The position numbers and the translations under genes are program-made. DNA of 64,000 bases from Thermosporothrix hazakensis (GTDB lineage Bacteria > Chloroflexota > Ktedonobacteria > Ktedonobacterales > Ktedonobacteraceae), in the NCBI RefSeq assembly GCF_003253565.1, contig NZ_QKUF01000001.1, forward strand, positions 1,011,867 to 1,075,866, given 5' to 3'. The notes under the pieces were generated by a model. That model saw nothing but the letters and a program-made list of their open reading frames with translations. It did not search any database and was not told the origin of the DNA. Positions 37,219 to 48,000 of the stretch are shown piece after piece (within the stretch, counting starts at the first letter, position 1; every line of letters starts with the position of its first letter).

Positions 37219-37322
37219 ACAACGATGATGAGATAGACTGCCTACTAGCCAGTCATAAAACCAAGCCCTTTGGCCTCAAAAAGCGAGGGACCTTTCGCAC
37301 AGTTACCTAGCCAGGAGACTAC

Positions 37323-39269
37323 ATGAGTAATCCCATACCCTCCCCCTTTCGCTATCGTGTTGCTGCAATTCAGTATGAACCAACGCTCGGGGAGAAAGAA
37401 AAGAATGTCCGCGACTTGCTCCATCTGGCAGAAGAAGCGGCAAAGAACAGGGCCAGTCTGATTGTCCTGCCGGAGATGGGCACAACCGGCTACTGTTGGA
37501 CATCACGCGAGGAAATTCAACCATTTGTCGAATCGATTCCCGGACCAACAAGCCAGCAATTCCAGGAGTTAGCTGCACGATATCACTGCTCTATCGCGCT
37601 CGCACTACCTGAAGTTGACCCCCTTACACAGGTATATTACAACAGTATGGTACTGATCGGGCCAAAAGGGATAACAGGGACGTACCGCAAAATACATTCA
37701 TATATGTCAGAACCACGTTGGGCACGGGATGGGGATAAAGGAGTACCGGTCTGGGATACAGAGCTCGGTCGTTTGAGCGGCCTGATGTCACAGGATGCCT
37801 TCTACTGTGAGTCGGCACGCCTCTCCGCCCTGCACGGCGCAGATGTGTTGCTCCTGCCTTCCAGTCAGGTAGGTGATCAGCAGGTAATGGGCTGGTGGAT
37901 GGCGCGAGCGCTGGAAAATGGCCTGTACGTGGTTGTCGCCAACCGCTACGGGAACGAACGAGGCGTCCAGTTTAGCGGCGGAAGCTGCATTATTAACCCA
38001 GATGGCACCCTGCAAGATTTTCTCAGCAAAGGAGACGGCATTGTCTACGGAGAGATTGACCTGCAAGCAAGTCGCCAGAAGGTCTGGGGACAGGGCGCGG
38101 TTAGCCGGGGAGATCGTTTGAAAGATAGGCGACCAGCCGAGTATATTCAGCTTGTTGATAATACCTATCTCTGGGAACCACTCCGTTATCATGGGCTGTA
38201 TGAACTGGGCAGCCTTCCACCGGGGCAGCTCTCCTGTGTTGGCTTTCTACAGCTCGGTCTGGGCACCTTTACGCGCAGTACTACAAGCAATAACCTGGCA
38301 ACAATTGAAGCACTCGGGAACCTGATTCGTGCTGTTATTAAAGACAGTGGCCCGGCTTGCCCGGACGTGTTAGTGCTTCCCGAACTGCTCCTACCCGGCC
38401 CGCTACCACGCGAACAACAGGGCAACCTGAGTGATGAGGAGTACCGCAACTATATCCAGCGAGGCGCAATTCAAATCCCTGGTCCCGAGACCGCAGCCTT
38501 TGCCACACTCGCTGAAGAACTGCAACTCAGCATGGTCCTCGGCGTCGCTGAATATGCCGATGGACACTACTATAATTCCGTTGTGCTGATTGACCCTGAG
38601 GGCGTCTATGGCACCTATCGCAAGCTCCATCTCACCGAACGAGATCGCCTCTGGGCAACACCTGGAAATGCCGGACTGCCTACCTTTGATACGCCATCAG
38701 GGCGTATTGGACTTACAACGGGATATGATGCGCTCTTCCCTGAAACGATCCGTGTGCTTGCGAGCAAGGGAGCCGATCTGGTCTGTGCGCCCACGCTGCT
38801 CGACTTCCCAGACCCTGTGCCTCTGCCCTTTACAGCTCCCACTTTTACCATTCCCAGCATTCTGGGCTTTGAAGAGGAAGAGCCACCACAGCATTATCTC
38901 TGGCGCATTCGGGCCGCCGAGCATAATGTCTATCTGGCAGTGACCAACTGGAGCGGACAGCACGCCGATGCCCGGGCGAATGGCCTGAGTGGCATCTTCT
39001 CGCCCACTGGAGCCAATGAAGTGATCGCCGATGAGGATGAGCCGGGCTTGATGCTGATGACGATCGATACGCGCGAGCAGCGCACCGGACGCCGCACTAC
39101 CCATACCCTCGGATACGCGCCGGGAGATATGGCAGGCTCACTGACCGGAGAGCTGGACTATTCCATACAGGACAGCATTCCAGGCAACTCAGTCCGCAGC
39201 AAGCCCATGCTACGCAAACGTCAACCATACTGGTATCTGGACCTCGTCAAGCCCAAAATCGATCAGTGA
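37323..39269 (+). CDS. Tandem carbon-nitrogen hydrolase-fold protein, both nucleophilic Cys lost
   Basis: 648 residues with two complete nitrilase-fold domains (about 10-275 and 300-600). Each keeps the catalytic Glu and Lys: Glu 51 (LPEMGTTGY) and Lys 123 (YRKIH), then Glu 354 (LPELLLPG) and Lys 434 (YRKLH). In the nucleophile motif, however, domain 1 reads LMSQDAFYCESAR with Ser 156 in place of Cys, and domain 2 reads LTTGYDALFPETIR with Gly 467 in place of Cys. Active members hydrolyse nitriles, amides or carbamoyl groups. This protein is therefore probably not a hydrolase of the usual kind; a ligand-binding or scaffold role is inferred. The reading frame is clean and AGGAG precedes the ATG. 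Confidence 0.85.
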   Translation: MSNPIPSPFRYRVAAIQYEPTLGEKEKNVRDLLHLAEEAAKNRASLIVLPEMGTTGYCWTSREEIQPFVESIPGPTSQQFQELAARYHCSIALALPEVDPLTQVYYNSMVLIGPKGITGTYRKIHSYMSEPRWARDGDKGVPVWDTELGRLSGLMSQDAFYCESARLSALHGADVLLLPSSQVGDQQVMGWWMARALENGLYVVVANRYGNERGVQFSGGSCIINPDGTLQDFLSKGDGIVYGEIDLQASRQKVWGQGAVSRGDRLKDRRPAEYIQLVDNTYLWEPLRYHGLYELGSLPPGQLSCVGFLQLGLGTFTRSTTSNNLATIEALGNLIRAVIKDSGPACPDVLVLPELLLPGPLPREQQGNLSDEEYRNYIQRGAIQIPGPETAAFATLAEELQLSMVLGVAEYADGHYYNSVVLIDPEGVYGTYRKLHLTERDRLWATPGNAGLPTFDTPSGRIGLTTGYDALFPETIRVLASKGADLVCAPTLLDFPDPVPLPFTAPTFTIPSILGFEEEEPPQHYLWRIRAAEHNVYLAVTNWSGQHADARANGLSGIFSPTGANEVIADEDEPGLMLMTIDTREQRTGRRTTHTLGYAPGDMAGSLTGELDYSIQDSIPGNSVRSKPMLRKRQPYWYLDLVKPKIDQ

Positions 39270-39273
39270 CACG

Positions 39274-39306
39274 CTGTTCACGGAGGGTGGTTCTCTCCGT
39301 GAACAG
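39274..39306 (+). terminator. Hairpin after the double nitrilase-fold gene
   Basis: A perfect 12-bp stem CTGTTCACGGAG (39274-39285) with CTCCGTGAACAG (39295-39306) starts five bases after the stop. No T-run follows, so termination may need Rho or the hairpin may protect the 3' end. Confidence 0.55.
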
Positions 39307-39341
39307 GAGCAACCTCCCACAAAACTCAGCCGGAAATGCCG

Positions 39342-39370
39342 TTGACTCTTTGTTTGCATGTTAGTATACT
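39342..39370 (+). promoter_or_regulatory. Promoter of the histidine kinase gene
   Basis: TTGACT (39342-39347) and TATACT (39365-39370) are separated by exactly 17 bases. The start would fall near 39377, giving a leader of only about 27 bases. Confidence 0.8.
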
Positions 39371-39403
39371 TGCATACAAGACCCACGCTCTCAAGGACTG
39401 TGA

Positions 39404-42322
39404 TTGCAACGTGCAGAAACGCTAGCAATGTCCGAACACACAACAAAAGCACCATATAGCCTCAAACAACAGAGGTTCACAAAATACATATTTTTGGCTA
39501 CATGCCTGGCAGTGGTCCTTCTCGTCATTAGCCTGCCCTGGCGTATCAATGATCGAGCGGAAACCACTCTTTTTATCAGTATTGCACAGATGATCGCTGC
39601 ACTACTGGCGAGCTTCTGGTGCTTTCAAACGGCTATTCTGGCCCGAAAAGGCCCGATACGGCTCCACAGGCGTGATCAATATGCCTGGTTCACTATCGGG
39701 GCTTCCATATTGCTGTATGCCCTCTGGTTATTGCTGCATATGTGGTGGCACCAGATGTTGCCCCTGTTACAGGATGTCTCTTTTGCACTGCTCAGTCCGT
39801 TACTTCTGTTATTGGGAATTTTTCTTCTATCGTTTCGCACTCGTTTCTCTTTCCAGATGCTCCTTGACGCGATCATCACCACGCTTTCTCTTTTTGGGAT
39901 CGCCTGGGTGCTCATGCATATACCAGAACGGACGCTTCCCTTCCTCGGTGAGGTCGTCGCTCCATCGCCTTCATTGACGTTACTGTATCTCTGTCCTACT
40001 CTGGCTCCCCTGTTCGGGATAGCCTACCTGCTCTATCGCGACGTCCATTCACTGTATAAGCCCTCATCACTGTTACTGATTGGCGGTCTGGGTATCTTTA
40101 TCATCAGCGATATAATTTCGCTCTATACAGGGGCAATGGATCGTTTGCAAAATTCACTCTGGATAGCAGGATGTCTATTGACCGGCCTCTCCTCCCTTTA
40201 TAGCTATCGAGAGGTGCTCCTGGAACCAGAAGAGGCCTCCAGCCAGAAAGAGCCTGTTCAGGGAAACGGCAGCATCACCCAGAATTTACTGGTCTACATT
40301 CCCATGTTGCTGCTCTTCGTGCTAACAGCATATCGCCATATCCGAATAAATCCTCAGTATGAAGCGATGGTTCTACCGCTGCTGATTCTGAGTATTGGCA
40401 TCTTGATCGGGGCGCGTTTCTTCGTTGCCAGCCGCGAAAACGAAGGACTGCTGCGCGAAAAGAGCGCCCATCAGGATAAAATGGCCCACCTGCACCAGAT
40501 CGTGGCCCGGCTGACACAGCATATTGAGCTCAAACCGCTCCGAGAGCAAGCGACCCGCACCTTGATTACGGATCTGGGCTTTGATGCGGCACTCTTGCTT
40601 CTCGTAGAAGAGCATCGTGGACCGTACCATATGCCACCCCACCTGCACATTCTTGCAGCAGCACATAAACAGCCACTTCAGAGCTGGTTTTTCCAGGGCG
40701 AGAACATTCTACAGCGCACCTATCGTAGTGAGCATGAAACCCTCTTACATTGGAACAGCCACACTCCCGATATCCCGGAGCCGGTGGCCTCGTGGTTTCT
40801 GGCGCAACGGATCGCGACAATGACCTTCTTTCCCTTAAGCTATCATGGGCAACGGATCGGGTGTCTGGGTGTCGCGCGCCAATCATCGACAGAGATCAAT
40901 GAACAGGACCGCTCCCTCCTGGTAGCCTACAGCGAGCAGGTCGCCACACTGCTTCGCCATGCACAGCTCTACCAGGAAACGCAAGAACGTGAGGCATTCG
41001 CCCAGGCAATGGCAAATATAGCAACCCGTCTCAATGCCGCCGTTATTGAACCTGAAGAACTCAGCCAGCTTATCTGTGAAGAGGGAGCGCGTGCCCTGCG
41101 AGCGGATTTCACAATCTTCTATCTGTTGCAAAAAGGCCAGGGGCTACAGCCACAGGCCGCCTACTCTGGCAGTGACCAGCCCATCCATTGGCCCCCGATC
41201 AGCCTGTATGAACCAGATGCTCAGGCACTTGAAGCGTTGCAGCCAACGCTCATCGTGCTGGAAGAGGAAAAGCAGGATAATGTCAATTTTATCGGCAAAA
41301 AGCGACAACAACAAGCGCAAGGAGACGAACACAGCACCTATCGTATCGCGACTCAGTCACGACAGGGTTTCCGAGATACGCTGATACAGCAGGGCGTCAC
41401 CACCGCTATTCTCACACCCTTAATTGAAGGGGGTGAACCTTTTGGCCTGCTTGTGTTTGCACGCTCAAGTTACCGGAGCAGCACTACCACACGGCCTCTG
41501 GATCTGCCCGAGCTATCACAGGCACAGGATTTCGGTGAGCAGGCGGGCGTCGCATACACGAATGCACAGCTCTACCAGCGTCTGCAAACAGCACATAGTC
41601 GCCTGCAAGAGCTCGATCAAATGAAAGATCAATTTATGGTTACGGCCTCCCATGAGCTCCGCACACCATTGACCGCAGTACAGGGCTATATCGAGCTCCT
41701 GGCTCAATATGATGAGATCCTGCCTGCAAATGACCGTCGGGAGTTTCTGGAAAAAGCACGACGTGGATGTGACGAACTGGCAATGCTGCTTTGCAACGTG
41801 ATGGATGCCAGTCGTCTTGATAAAGAAATGACCATCGGCCCGGCACTGTTCAAAAACGTTTCGGTGCAGGAAGCGATCGAGAGTGTGGTGCTGATGATCG
41901 AGCCACAATTAACCAAAGAGCAACGAAACCTTCATCTTCATGTGCCCACCCATCTCATGGTGCGGGCTGATCCGATGCGACTTCGTCAGGTACTGATGAA
42001 TATCTGTACCAATGCGCTGAAGTATTCACCGCCACAGACCCCGCTCTCGATTGTCGCACGCGTGCGTGAGGAGGAGGGGAGACAGCAGGTGATGATTACC
42101 ATCAGTGATCGAGGGAAAGGAATCAAACCGGAGGATCATGAGCGGGTTTTTCAGCGCTTCTTCCGCGTGGAAAGTGATGTGAACAGTCCTGTCCGGGGTT
42201 CTGGTCTGGGTCTCTATATCTCGCGCCGCCTGATTGAAGCCATGGGTGGAAAGATTCGGATTGAAAGTGAAGGTATACCAGGCAAGGGTACAACAATCTC
42301 TATCCTATTGCCCATGGCTTAG
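39404..42322 (+). CDS. Membrane-bound sensor histidine kinase with GAF domains
   Basis: About 972 residues. The first 330 residues hold some eight to ten membrane helices. A cytoplasmic region with two GAF-like parts follows (about 355-530, HLHQIVARLTQHIEL onward, and 545-740, MANIATRLNAAV onward). The kinase core comprises the H-box ASHELRTPLTAVQGY, N-box NICTNALKYSP, ISDRGKGI and GSGLGLYISRRLIEAMGG. No response regulator gene is adjacent, so the partner is elsewhere. The TTG at 39404 has an AAGGA site six bases away; the ATG at 39428 has none, so TTG is used here. The input signal is unknown, but the multi-helix input resembles 7TM/MASE-type sensors. Confidence 0.88.
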   Translation: MQRAETLAMSEHTTKAPYSLKQQRFTKYIFLATCLAVVLLVISLPWRINDRAETTLFISIAQMIAALLASFWCFQTAILARKGPIRLHRRDQYAWFTIGASILLYALWLLLHMWWHQMLPLLQDVSFALLSPLLLLLGIFLLSFRTRFSFQMLLDAIITTLSLFGIAWVLMHIPERTLPFLGEVVAPSPSLTLLYLCPTLAPLFGIAYLLYRDVHSLYKPSSLLLIGGLGIFIISDIISLYTGAMDRLQNSLWIAGCLLTGLSSLYSYREVLLEPEEASSQKEPVQGNGSITQNLLVYIPMLLLFVLTAYRHIRINPQYEAMVLPLLILSIGILIGARFFVASRENEGLLREKSAHQDKMAHLHQIVARLTQHIELKPLREQATRTLITDLGFDAALLLLVEEHRGPYHMPPHLHILAAAHKQPLQSWFFQGENILQRTYRSEHETLLHWNSHTPDIPEPVASWFLAQRIATMTFFPLSYHGQRIGCLGVARQSSTEINEQDRSLLVAYSEQVATLLRHAQLYQETQEREAFAQAMANIATRLNAAVIEPEELSQLICEEGARALRADFTIFYLLQKGQGLQPQAAYSGSDQPIHWPPISLYEPDAQALEALQPTLIVLEEEKQDNVNFIGKKRQQQAQGDEHSTYRIATQSRQGFRDTLIQQGVTTAILTPLIEGGEPFGLLVFARSSYRSSTTTRPLDLPELSQAQDFGEQAGVAYTNAQLYQRLQTAHSRLQELDQMKDQFMVTASHELRTPLTAVQGYIELLAQYDEILPANDRREFLEKARRGCDELAMLLCNVMDASRLDKEMTIGPALFKNVSVQEAIESVVLMIEPQLTKEQRNLHLHVPTHLMVRADPMRLRQVLMNICTNALKYSPPQTPLSIVARVREEEGRQQVMITISDRGKGIKPEDHERVFQRFFRVESDVNSPVRGSGLGLYISRRLIEAMGGKIRIESEGIPGKGTTISILLPMA

Positions 42323-42331
42323 GCGGAGAGG

Positions 42332-42502
42332 CTACTTTTTCGCACTATCCTTATCTTCAGCCGCCTTTGCCTGCTTTTTGACCAGCAAGGGGGCATGTTC
42401 TTCACAGAAGAGGAAACGGCGACCACCGGGGAGCAATTGCGCGTAAGCAGCGGGCTCTCCACAGGTATCACAGCGCCCGACGTGCGTTCTAACTGCTTTC
42501 AT
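42332..42502 (-). CDS. Small Cys-containing protein, possible zinc-binding
   Basis: 56 residues starting MKAVRTHVGRCDTCGEPA, with a CxxC pair and a later FCEEHAPLL, so Cys, Cys, Cys and His could bind one zinc ion. The C-terminus is Lys/Ala-rich. A strong AAAGGAGG lies 11 bases before the ATG. It lies tail to tail with the histidine kinase, nine bases from its stop. The fold resembles zinc-ribbon or DksA-like short proteins, but the family is not recognised. Confidence 0.65.
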   Translation of the reverse strand: MKAVRTHVGRCDTCGEPAAYAQLLPGGRRFLFCEEHAPLLVKKQAKAAEDKDSAKK

Positions 42503-43332
42503 AAGAGATATATCCTCCTTTATTCAGAGAAATCTATAGAGATAAGGGCGACAAACCCGTGTGATTGAAAGGAATGCACCCCTATCATACCATAAATTGA
42601 GTAAATGTGTGACACCTGCAATCGGGAAGCGATATTTCTGGCGTAGGGCCAGAAAGCAGAGCGCGCACCACTTCCACGGTCTTATGTAAGACTTCAGAGA
42701 AATGAAGAGAAGAAATACACCTCGTCAGAAGACAGGGCAGAGATCTGCCCCCCTCCAGTGGCTTCAGAGGCTTGTACGGCCACTTTTACCCGCTGAAGAG
42801 AGGAACAGAGCGAAGCAAAGGGCCAGGGAAGCTGCTCGCGGTATAGTTGTAGGCAAGGGTGGTCGATTGTCGCACGGGTGCCAATAAGCCCGGTTGCATA
42901 TCCTCAGGAGATCCCTGAAAGCGTGGGTTCCGATAAATCTGGTGTTGAGCAGTGCTCCACAGGGTACAATCGTTGAGCCGCTTACAAGGTTCTCTTCCGT
43001 GATCGCAGCAGGGTGAGAGCGAGAATCGCCCACCTCTCTTCTTTAGTATCAGAATAGCATCTATTCCCCTCAAGAGGTGAAAGAGGCGTTTCGAGCGTAC
43101 CTCTTTCACCTTCTCTTGCGATAGAAGCAAGCTTTTAGCCACCTGTAACATTTCACCGGTCCTTTGCGTGAAAACAATGTGTGGTTCCTCTCAGTAGAAA
43201 AGCGGAGACTGTTTGCCCGCACACATATTCACTATCTGCGGTGTATTCATGCCAGGGCTGGCAGAATAGTCCGTCGCACATTCGGGAATGTCGTTGACTG
43301 TAACGTCGGCGACATTTCTTTTTTGCCGCAAC
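42503..43332. other. Long intergenic stretch without a convincing gene
   Basis: About 830 bases. Short open frames exist on both strands (for example 42702-42887 plus, a 61-residue Arg-rich frame), but none has a good ribosome site or family resemblance. A perfect 12-bp stem AGGTGAAAGAGG/CCTCTTTCACCT lies at 43075-43111 and may be a terminator or RNA end. Confidence 0.5.
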
Positions 43333-43365
43333 AAAAAAGGCCCGCTGCGCTCACACCGGGCCTTT
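43333..43365 (-). terminator. Rho-independent terminator of the DoxX gene
   Basis: On the minus strand AAAGGCCCG (43365-43357) pairs with CGGGCCTTT (43344-43336), continuing into a run of six T (43338-43333). It starts 19 bases after the stop codon. Confidence 0.92.
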
Positions 43366-43383
43366 CTCTAGCGGAAAGAGGGG

Positions 43384-43905
43384 TTATGCTTGCTGGGTGG
43401 CAGCCTCAGCCGGCTGCTTGCTGGTCACAAGGCCGATCACATCGACGATAATGGCAAGCACCGCAGCAACCAGAAACACAGTTAGCTCAGGAAGAACCGT
43501 GGCGAGCCCAAGTGCTCCATCCAGTGCATATGCTCCAGGACCAACCAGACCAAGAATAATACTGATAATACCGAGAATCAAAGGATACTCATAGCCGCCC
43601 TTCGTCCCCCAGAAGCCAGCCGACCAGTGGAACTTCAATACAGCCATTAGCATAGCAGCAAACACACCGGCAGCCGCCAGCGGTGTCAATAGACCCAATA
43701 CCAGCAACAGGCCGCCGCCAAACTCGCCCCCTGCTCCTAACAAGGCCCAGAACCCGGCAGGCTTAAACCCGAGCTTCTGCAACAATTGCGCAGTGCCCTT
43801 CAAACCACTACCACTAAACCAGCCCAATAATTTTTGTGCTCCATGTGCTGCAATGATAAGTCCAAAGCAGACGCGCAGCAGAAACAGTCCAGTTTCGATA
43901 GACAT
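43384..43905 (-). CDS. DoxX-family membrane protein
   Basis: 173 residues, four to five membrane helices. LLRVCFGLIIAAHGAQKLLGWF at the N-terminus and the following GAGGEFGGGLLLVLGLLTPLAA are the DoxX family signature. Members are small quinone-linked or redox-associated membrane proteins. GAGGAG precedes the ATG. It is a single gene with its own terminator. Confidence 0.88.
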   Translation of the reverse strand: MSIETGLFLLRVCFGLIIAAHGAQKLLGWFSGSGLKGTAQLLQKLGFKPAGFWALLGAGGEFGGGLLLVLGLLTPLAAAGVFAAMLMAVLKFHWSAGFWGTKGGYEYPLILGIISIILGLVGPGAYALDGALGLATVLPELTVFLVAAVLAIIVDVIGLVTSKQPAEAATQQA

Positions 43906-44265
43906 GGTAATCTCCTCTTAGTTTCCCTCGTTGGTTACTTTAGATAAGTGACTTTCTTCTCCTCAGTAGGATACCTCTTTCACTTTCTTTTGTCAAGTCC
44001 CTAATTTTAAATTAGTAACAAACTGAGCAACTCCATTGTAAGCTTCGCTCCGAAGAGCAAGGAGGGCTGAAAACACCCAAAATGTGCATAGTCCACGAGA
44101 GGAGAGAAGTGCCCCGCAGCATGAGTTCGCTATCCGTCTGATCTACTAGAGCATGCAGAAGGCTTATAATATTAAGAACATATATTGAAGTGCATGTATT
44201 TGAATAGCATATAAATTATATATTATACTTATTTAAGAGTACAATAGATAGAGGCACCTTGTTCT
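43906..44265. other. AT-rich intergenic region
   Basis: No gene seen. The right part (44160-44250) is very AT-rich and contains TACAAT at about 44241-44246, a possible -10 for the lipoprotein gene, with no matching -35. Confidence 0.4.
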
Positions 44266-44289
44266 ATGAAGAGGAGGGATCAAAAAAAA

Positions 44290-44946
44290 ATGTCATTGCT
44301 CACAAAAATTCGCTTTTCTCTTCTCGTAATAAGTATAGCATGTATACTCTTTTTTACTGCCTGTACCAATAACAACACAACGCAACAGAACCCGGCATCA
44401 ACGCAGCAACCAGCGCTGCCACAACAAAGCCCAACAACCGGGCAGAATCAGCAACCTCAGCAGCCAACAACGGCACAGACCATCGAGTTCACCGGCACCG
44501 TGAAACAGGCCAGCAAGGACAGCCTGAGCGTCACAATGCCTAACGGGAAAGAACTGGCCATGCGCGTCACAGAACAGACCAGGCGCGATAAAGTTCCCCC
44601 CGATCAGCCGACTGTCGGGCAACTCATCAAAGTCAAAACGATTGCCGATAATCAAGGAAACTTTGTCGCAAATAAGCTTGAGCTCCCCGACGACGAGGAT
44701 AGACGGGAGCCAGGAATCAAGAAGGTTCATTTTGAGGGTATCACCACCAGCCCGGTTGGAAAGGACAATATATTGCACTTCAAGGTAGGCAACAACACCT
44801 ATGATCTGCCAATCGATCCTTCACGCACCCGCATTGAAGACTTTGCCAATGCCCAGTCTATCCCAGGCAAGCAGCCTGTCGATGTTGAGGTTATCTATGA
44901 CGGAACCAGGGGAGCTGTGACAAAGGTTGACAACGGCCTTGACTGA
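44290..44946 (+). CDS. Secreted lipoprotein with a DUF5666-like domain
   Basis: 218 residues from the ATG at 44290, which follows GAGGAGGG. The signal sequence ends in FFTAC, with the lipidated Cys at residue 25. A Gln/Pro/Thr-rich linker of about 40 residues follows. The folded part, from about residue 67 (IEFTGTVKQASKDSLSVTMPNGKEL), looks like the small OB-type DUF5666 barrel, followed by a second strand-rich segment. An ATG at 44266 would place charged residues before the signal and uses the ribosome site itself, so it is less likely. Function unknown. Confidence 0.75.
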   Translation: MSLLTKIRFSLLVISIACILFFTACTNNNTTQQNPASTQQPALPQQSPTTGQNQQPQQPTTAQTIEFTGTVKQASKDSLSVTMPNGKELAMRVTEQTRRDKVPPDQPTVGQLIKVKTIADNQGNFVANKLELPDDEDRREPGIKKVHFEGITTSPVGKDNILHFKVGNNTYDLPIDPSRTRIEDFANAQSIPGKQPVDVEVIYDGTRGAVTKVDNGLD

Positions 44947-44958
44947 TCGCAGAAGCAC

Positions 44959-45007
44959 AGTCGATAGCCCTTTTCATGGATGAATGAAGGGCTATCGACT
45001 CTTCTTT
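44959..45007. terminator. Bidirectional hairpin terminator
   Basis: A perfect 14-bp stem AGTCGATAGCCCTT (44959-44972) with AAGGGCTATCGACT (44987-45000), followed on the plus strand by CTTCTTT. It lies between the lipoprotein and the CHAT-Clp gene, which converge here. Confidence 0.85.
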
Positions 45008-45016
45008 CGCCTGTAC

Positions 45017-48000
45017 TTATGAGGTCAACTCGGCATCCAGCGGGATTTCATCCGGAACGCTTGGCGTATGCTCAGGAGAAGACATGATGGTTGAGGTATC
45101 GCGCAGGTCAATATTCAGCTTACCATTCACGGCCGAGACACGGACCTCACAATGCTGCGGGACATCGGCCAGAAGAATACGCAAGCTGAGAGGAACTGTC
45201 AGCATACGCTCAATCACACGACGCAACGGACGTGCGCCCTGCGTCGTACTGAAGCCCTCCTTACAAAGCAGATCGACAGCGCTATCTTCTACATTCAGCG
45301 TCATTCCCTGTTCCAGCAAGCGCCCGGCCAGCTCATGCAACTGTAGCCGGGTGATCGTATGAGCCTGATCGCGATCCAGCGGGTAGAACTGCACGATATC
45401 ATCAATTCGATTCAGGAACTCGGGGCGGAATGCCTGACGAACTCGTTCCATGATCTGCTCACGCTGCATCTGCTTCTCGTTCTCGCGTGTATAGGCGCGG
45501 AAGCCGCCGGGTACCGAGCGCCCAAGCATCTCTGTTCCCAGATTTGAGGTCATAATCCAAATGGCATGCTGAGCATCAACGGTATGCCCCTGTGCATCGG
45601 TCAGGCGTCCGGCATCAAACACCTGCAAGAACAGGTCAAACACCTCCGGGTGTGCCTTTTCCAGCTCGTCCAGCAGCACCACACAATGAGGGCGCCGCCG
45701 CAGTTTGCCGGTTAGCTGTCCCTCTTGATCGTAGCCTACATAGCCCGGAGGAGCGCCGATCATGCGAGACACAGCATGTTTCTCCATATACTCGGACATA
45801 TCCACCCGAATCAGGTAATCATCGGAGCCAAACAGCTCCGCCGCCAGTGCACGCGCAAGCTCCGTCTTACCAACACCGGTCGGGCCCACAAACAGGAAAA
45901 CCCCTACAGGTCGATTGCGCGGCTTCAATCCTGCACGTGCCACCTGAATCGCCTGAGAGACACGCTTCACCGCCTCTTCCTGACCGATCACCCGGGCTTT
46001 GAGCCGAGTTTCCAGACCGAGCAAGCGATCTCGCTCCTCACGGCCGGGAGCGCGCACCGGAATGCCTGTTCGGTGGGAGATCACTTCGGCAATCAGCGGA
46101 GGCGTAATCACCGGCGTCGGGCGATTATCCACGTTCTCCTGCTCTTCCTCCTGTTCCGCTTCCTCCGCATGTTCCATCCAGGAAATACGCGCCTGTGAAC
46201 AGGCCTCGTCCAGCACACTACAGGCCTTATCGGGAAGCCTGAGATTTGGGAGATACTGGACCGAAAGATTCACTGCTGCCTGCAACGCATCATCAGTAAT
46301 CGTCGCATGATGATGCTCTTCATAGAGCGAGCGCATGCCCTTCAGGATAGCGAGCGCCTCATCCGGTGATGGCTCTTCAACCAGAATCGGGCGCAAACGG
46401 CGCTCCATTGCCGCGTCTTTCTCGATCAGACGATACTCTTGTGGCGTAGTGGCGCCAATACAGCGTAGCCGTCCCCCGGCAAGAGCCGGCTTAAGAATCC
46501 CTGCCGCGTCAATACTTCCATCGGCGGCCCGCCCGGTCCCGATCAGGAGATGCATTTCATCAATAAAGAGGATAATATTGCCACTTCCCTCCGCCTCTTC
46601 CAACACCTTCAGCAGGCGTTCCTCAAATTCGCCACGGTATTTTGTTCCAGCAACAAGCGAGCTAGCGGACAGCTCTATCAGGCGTTTTCCTTTCAGTTCG
46701 GGCGGTACCTTGCCCTCAATGATGCGCTGTGCCAGACCATATACGATGGTGGTCTTACCAACACCAGAGTCGCCAATCAGGATGGGGTTGTTTCGATCCT
46801 TGAGCATCAGAGTTTGCATGAGCAGACGCATCTCTTTCTCGCGCCCGATCAGCGGTGTCAGTTGCTCCTGGCTTGCCTGGCGGGTCAGATCGCGTCCCAG
46901 ACGCTCAAGCACCGAGTTTCCGCCTTTGGGTGCTCCCTCGGGGGCAAGCACGCCCGGCAGATCATCAGCGCCAATCTCGGGGCCTCCCGCGCTCGCGGAC
47001 GGGACCAACTCAAGCAGCGCATGGGCGTTACTCTGAGAGATCAGTTCCATCAATTGCGAGGGATTAATACCAAGCTTGGTTAACAGCTCATGGGTCACGC
47101 CATCCCCTTCACTCAGAACAGCCTGCGCAATGGCCCGTTCATCAACCAGCGAGCTCCCGGCAGAAGCCGCATTGCGCTCTGCCGTTTGGAGTATCTCTTT
47201 ACAGCGACGTGTGGGAAGAATGGGCGTATCGATGGACGCCTTCCCTGAGCCAAGCGCCAGCCGGATGACATCACGCACCTGCTTGGGAGAGAAACCAAGC
47301 GTCCGTAAAGCATCCTGCGTACAGCCTCCATCCAGCTTTGTGAGCGCAATGAAGAGATGGGGGGTTCCTAAATAGTCCTTGTGCATCCGCCGGGCCTCGG
47401 TCAGAGCAAGTTCAAGAACTGCTTTTAAGAAACGTCTATCAGGTGTATGAGAAGATGCGAAAAAGGGTGGCATAAGTTGACTATCATCCAGGTCATCAAA
47501 TTGTGGCTCAACAGGGCGTTCTTTCCCTGCAAGCGATCCAGTTACCAGACGTTGCGTTGGATCACCATATAAGACAAACGTCATCCAGGCGGTATCATCT
47601 GTATAGTGCTGAGCCATATAGGAGCGTGCCCGCCGCAACGCGTCTCCCAGCGTGACGCCATCTGCAATATCCTGGTAGAAGAGCGCCATACATTCGCGCA
47701 TGCGCAACGGATTCGCAGGCCAGCGAGGCACGACAACCGCACCCGCTCCAGCCTGGAGCAGTGTGGCGGCCAGTTGCTCAACAATCTCATCACGCTCCAA
47801 TTGTGCTGCCGCACTGCCAGTTGAACGCAGAATTCGTTCATCTTCATAAAAGCTGAGAAATACCAGCGGACTCCTGGGTAATGCCAGGAAAAGCTGCTCA
47901 ACCGCAGATGCATCTAGACGTGAGTTGCCCGCCAGAGGCAAGACAGGCTTGAGGCCCATGAAGGAAGGAAGAGGGCCGGCATAGTGCACAATCAGAGGAT

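Noticed and set aside
42702..42887. 61-codon Arg-rich plus-strand frame
   Set aside because: Weak ribosome site, no family resemblance, and an overlapping minus-strand frame of similar quality; left as intergenic.
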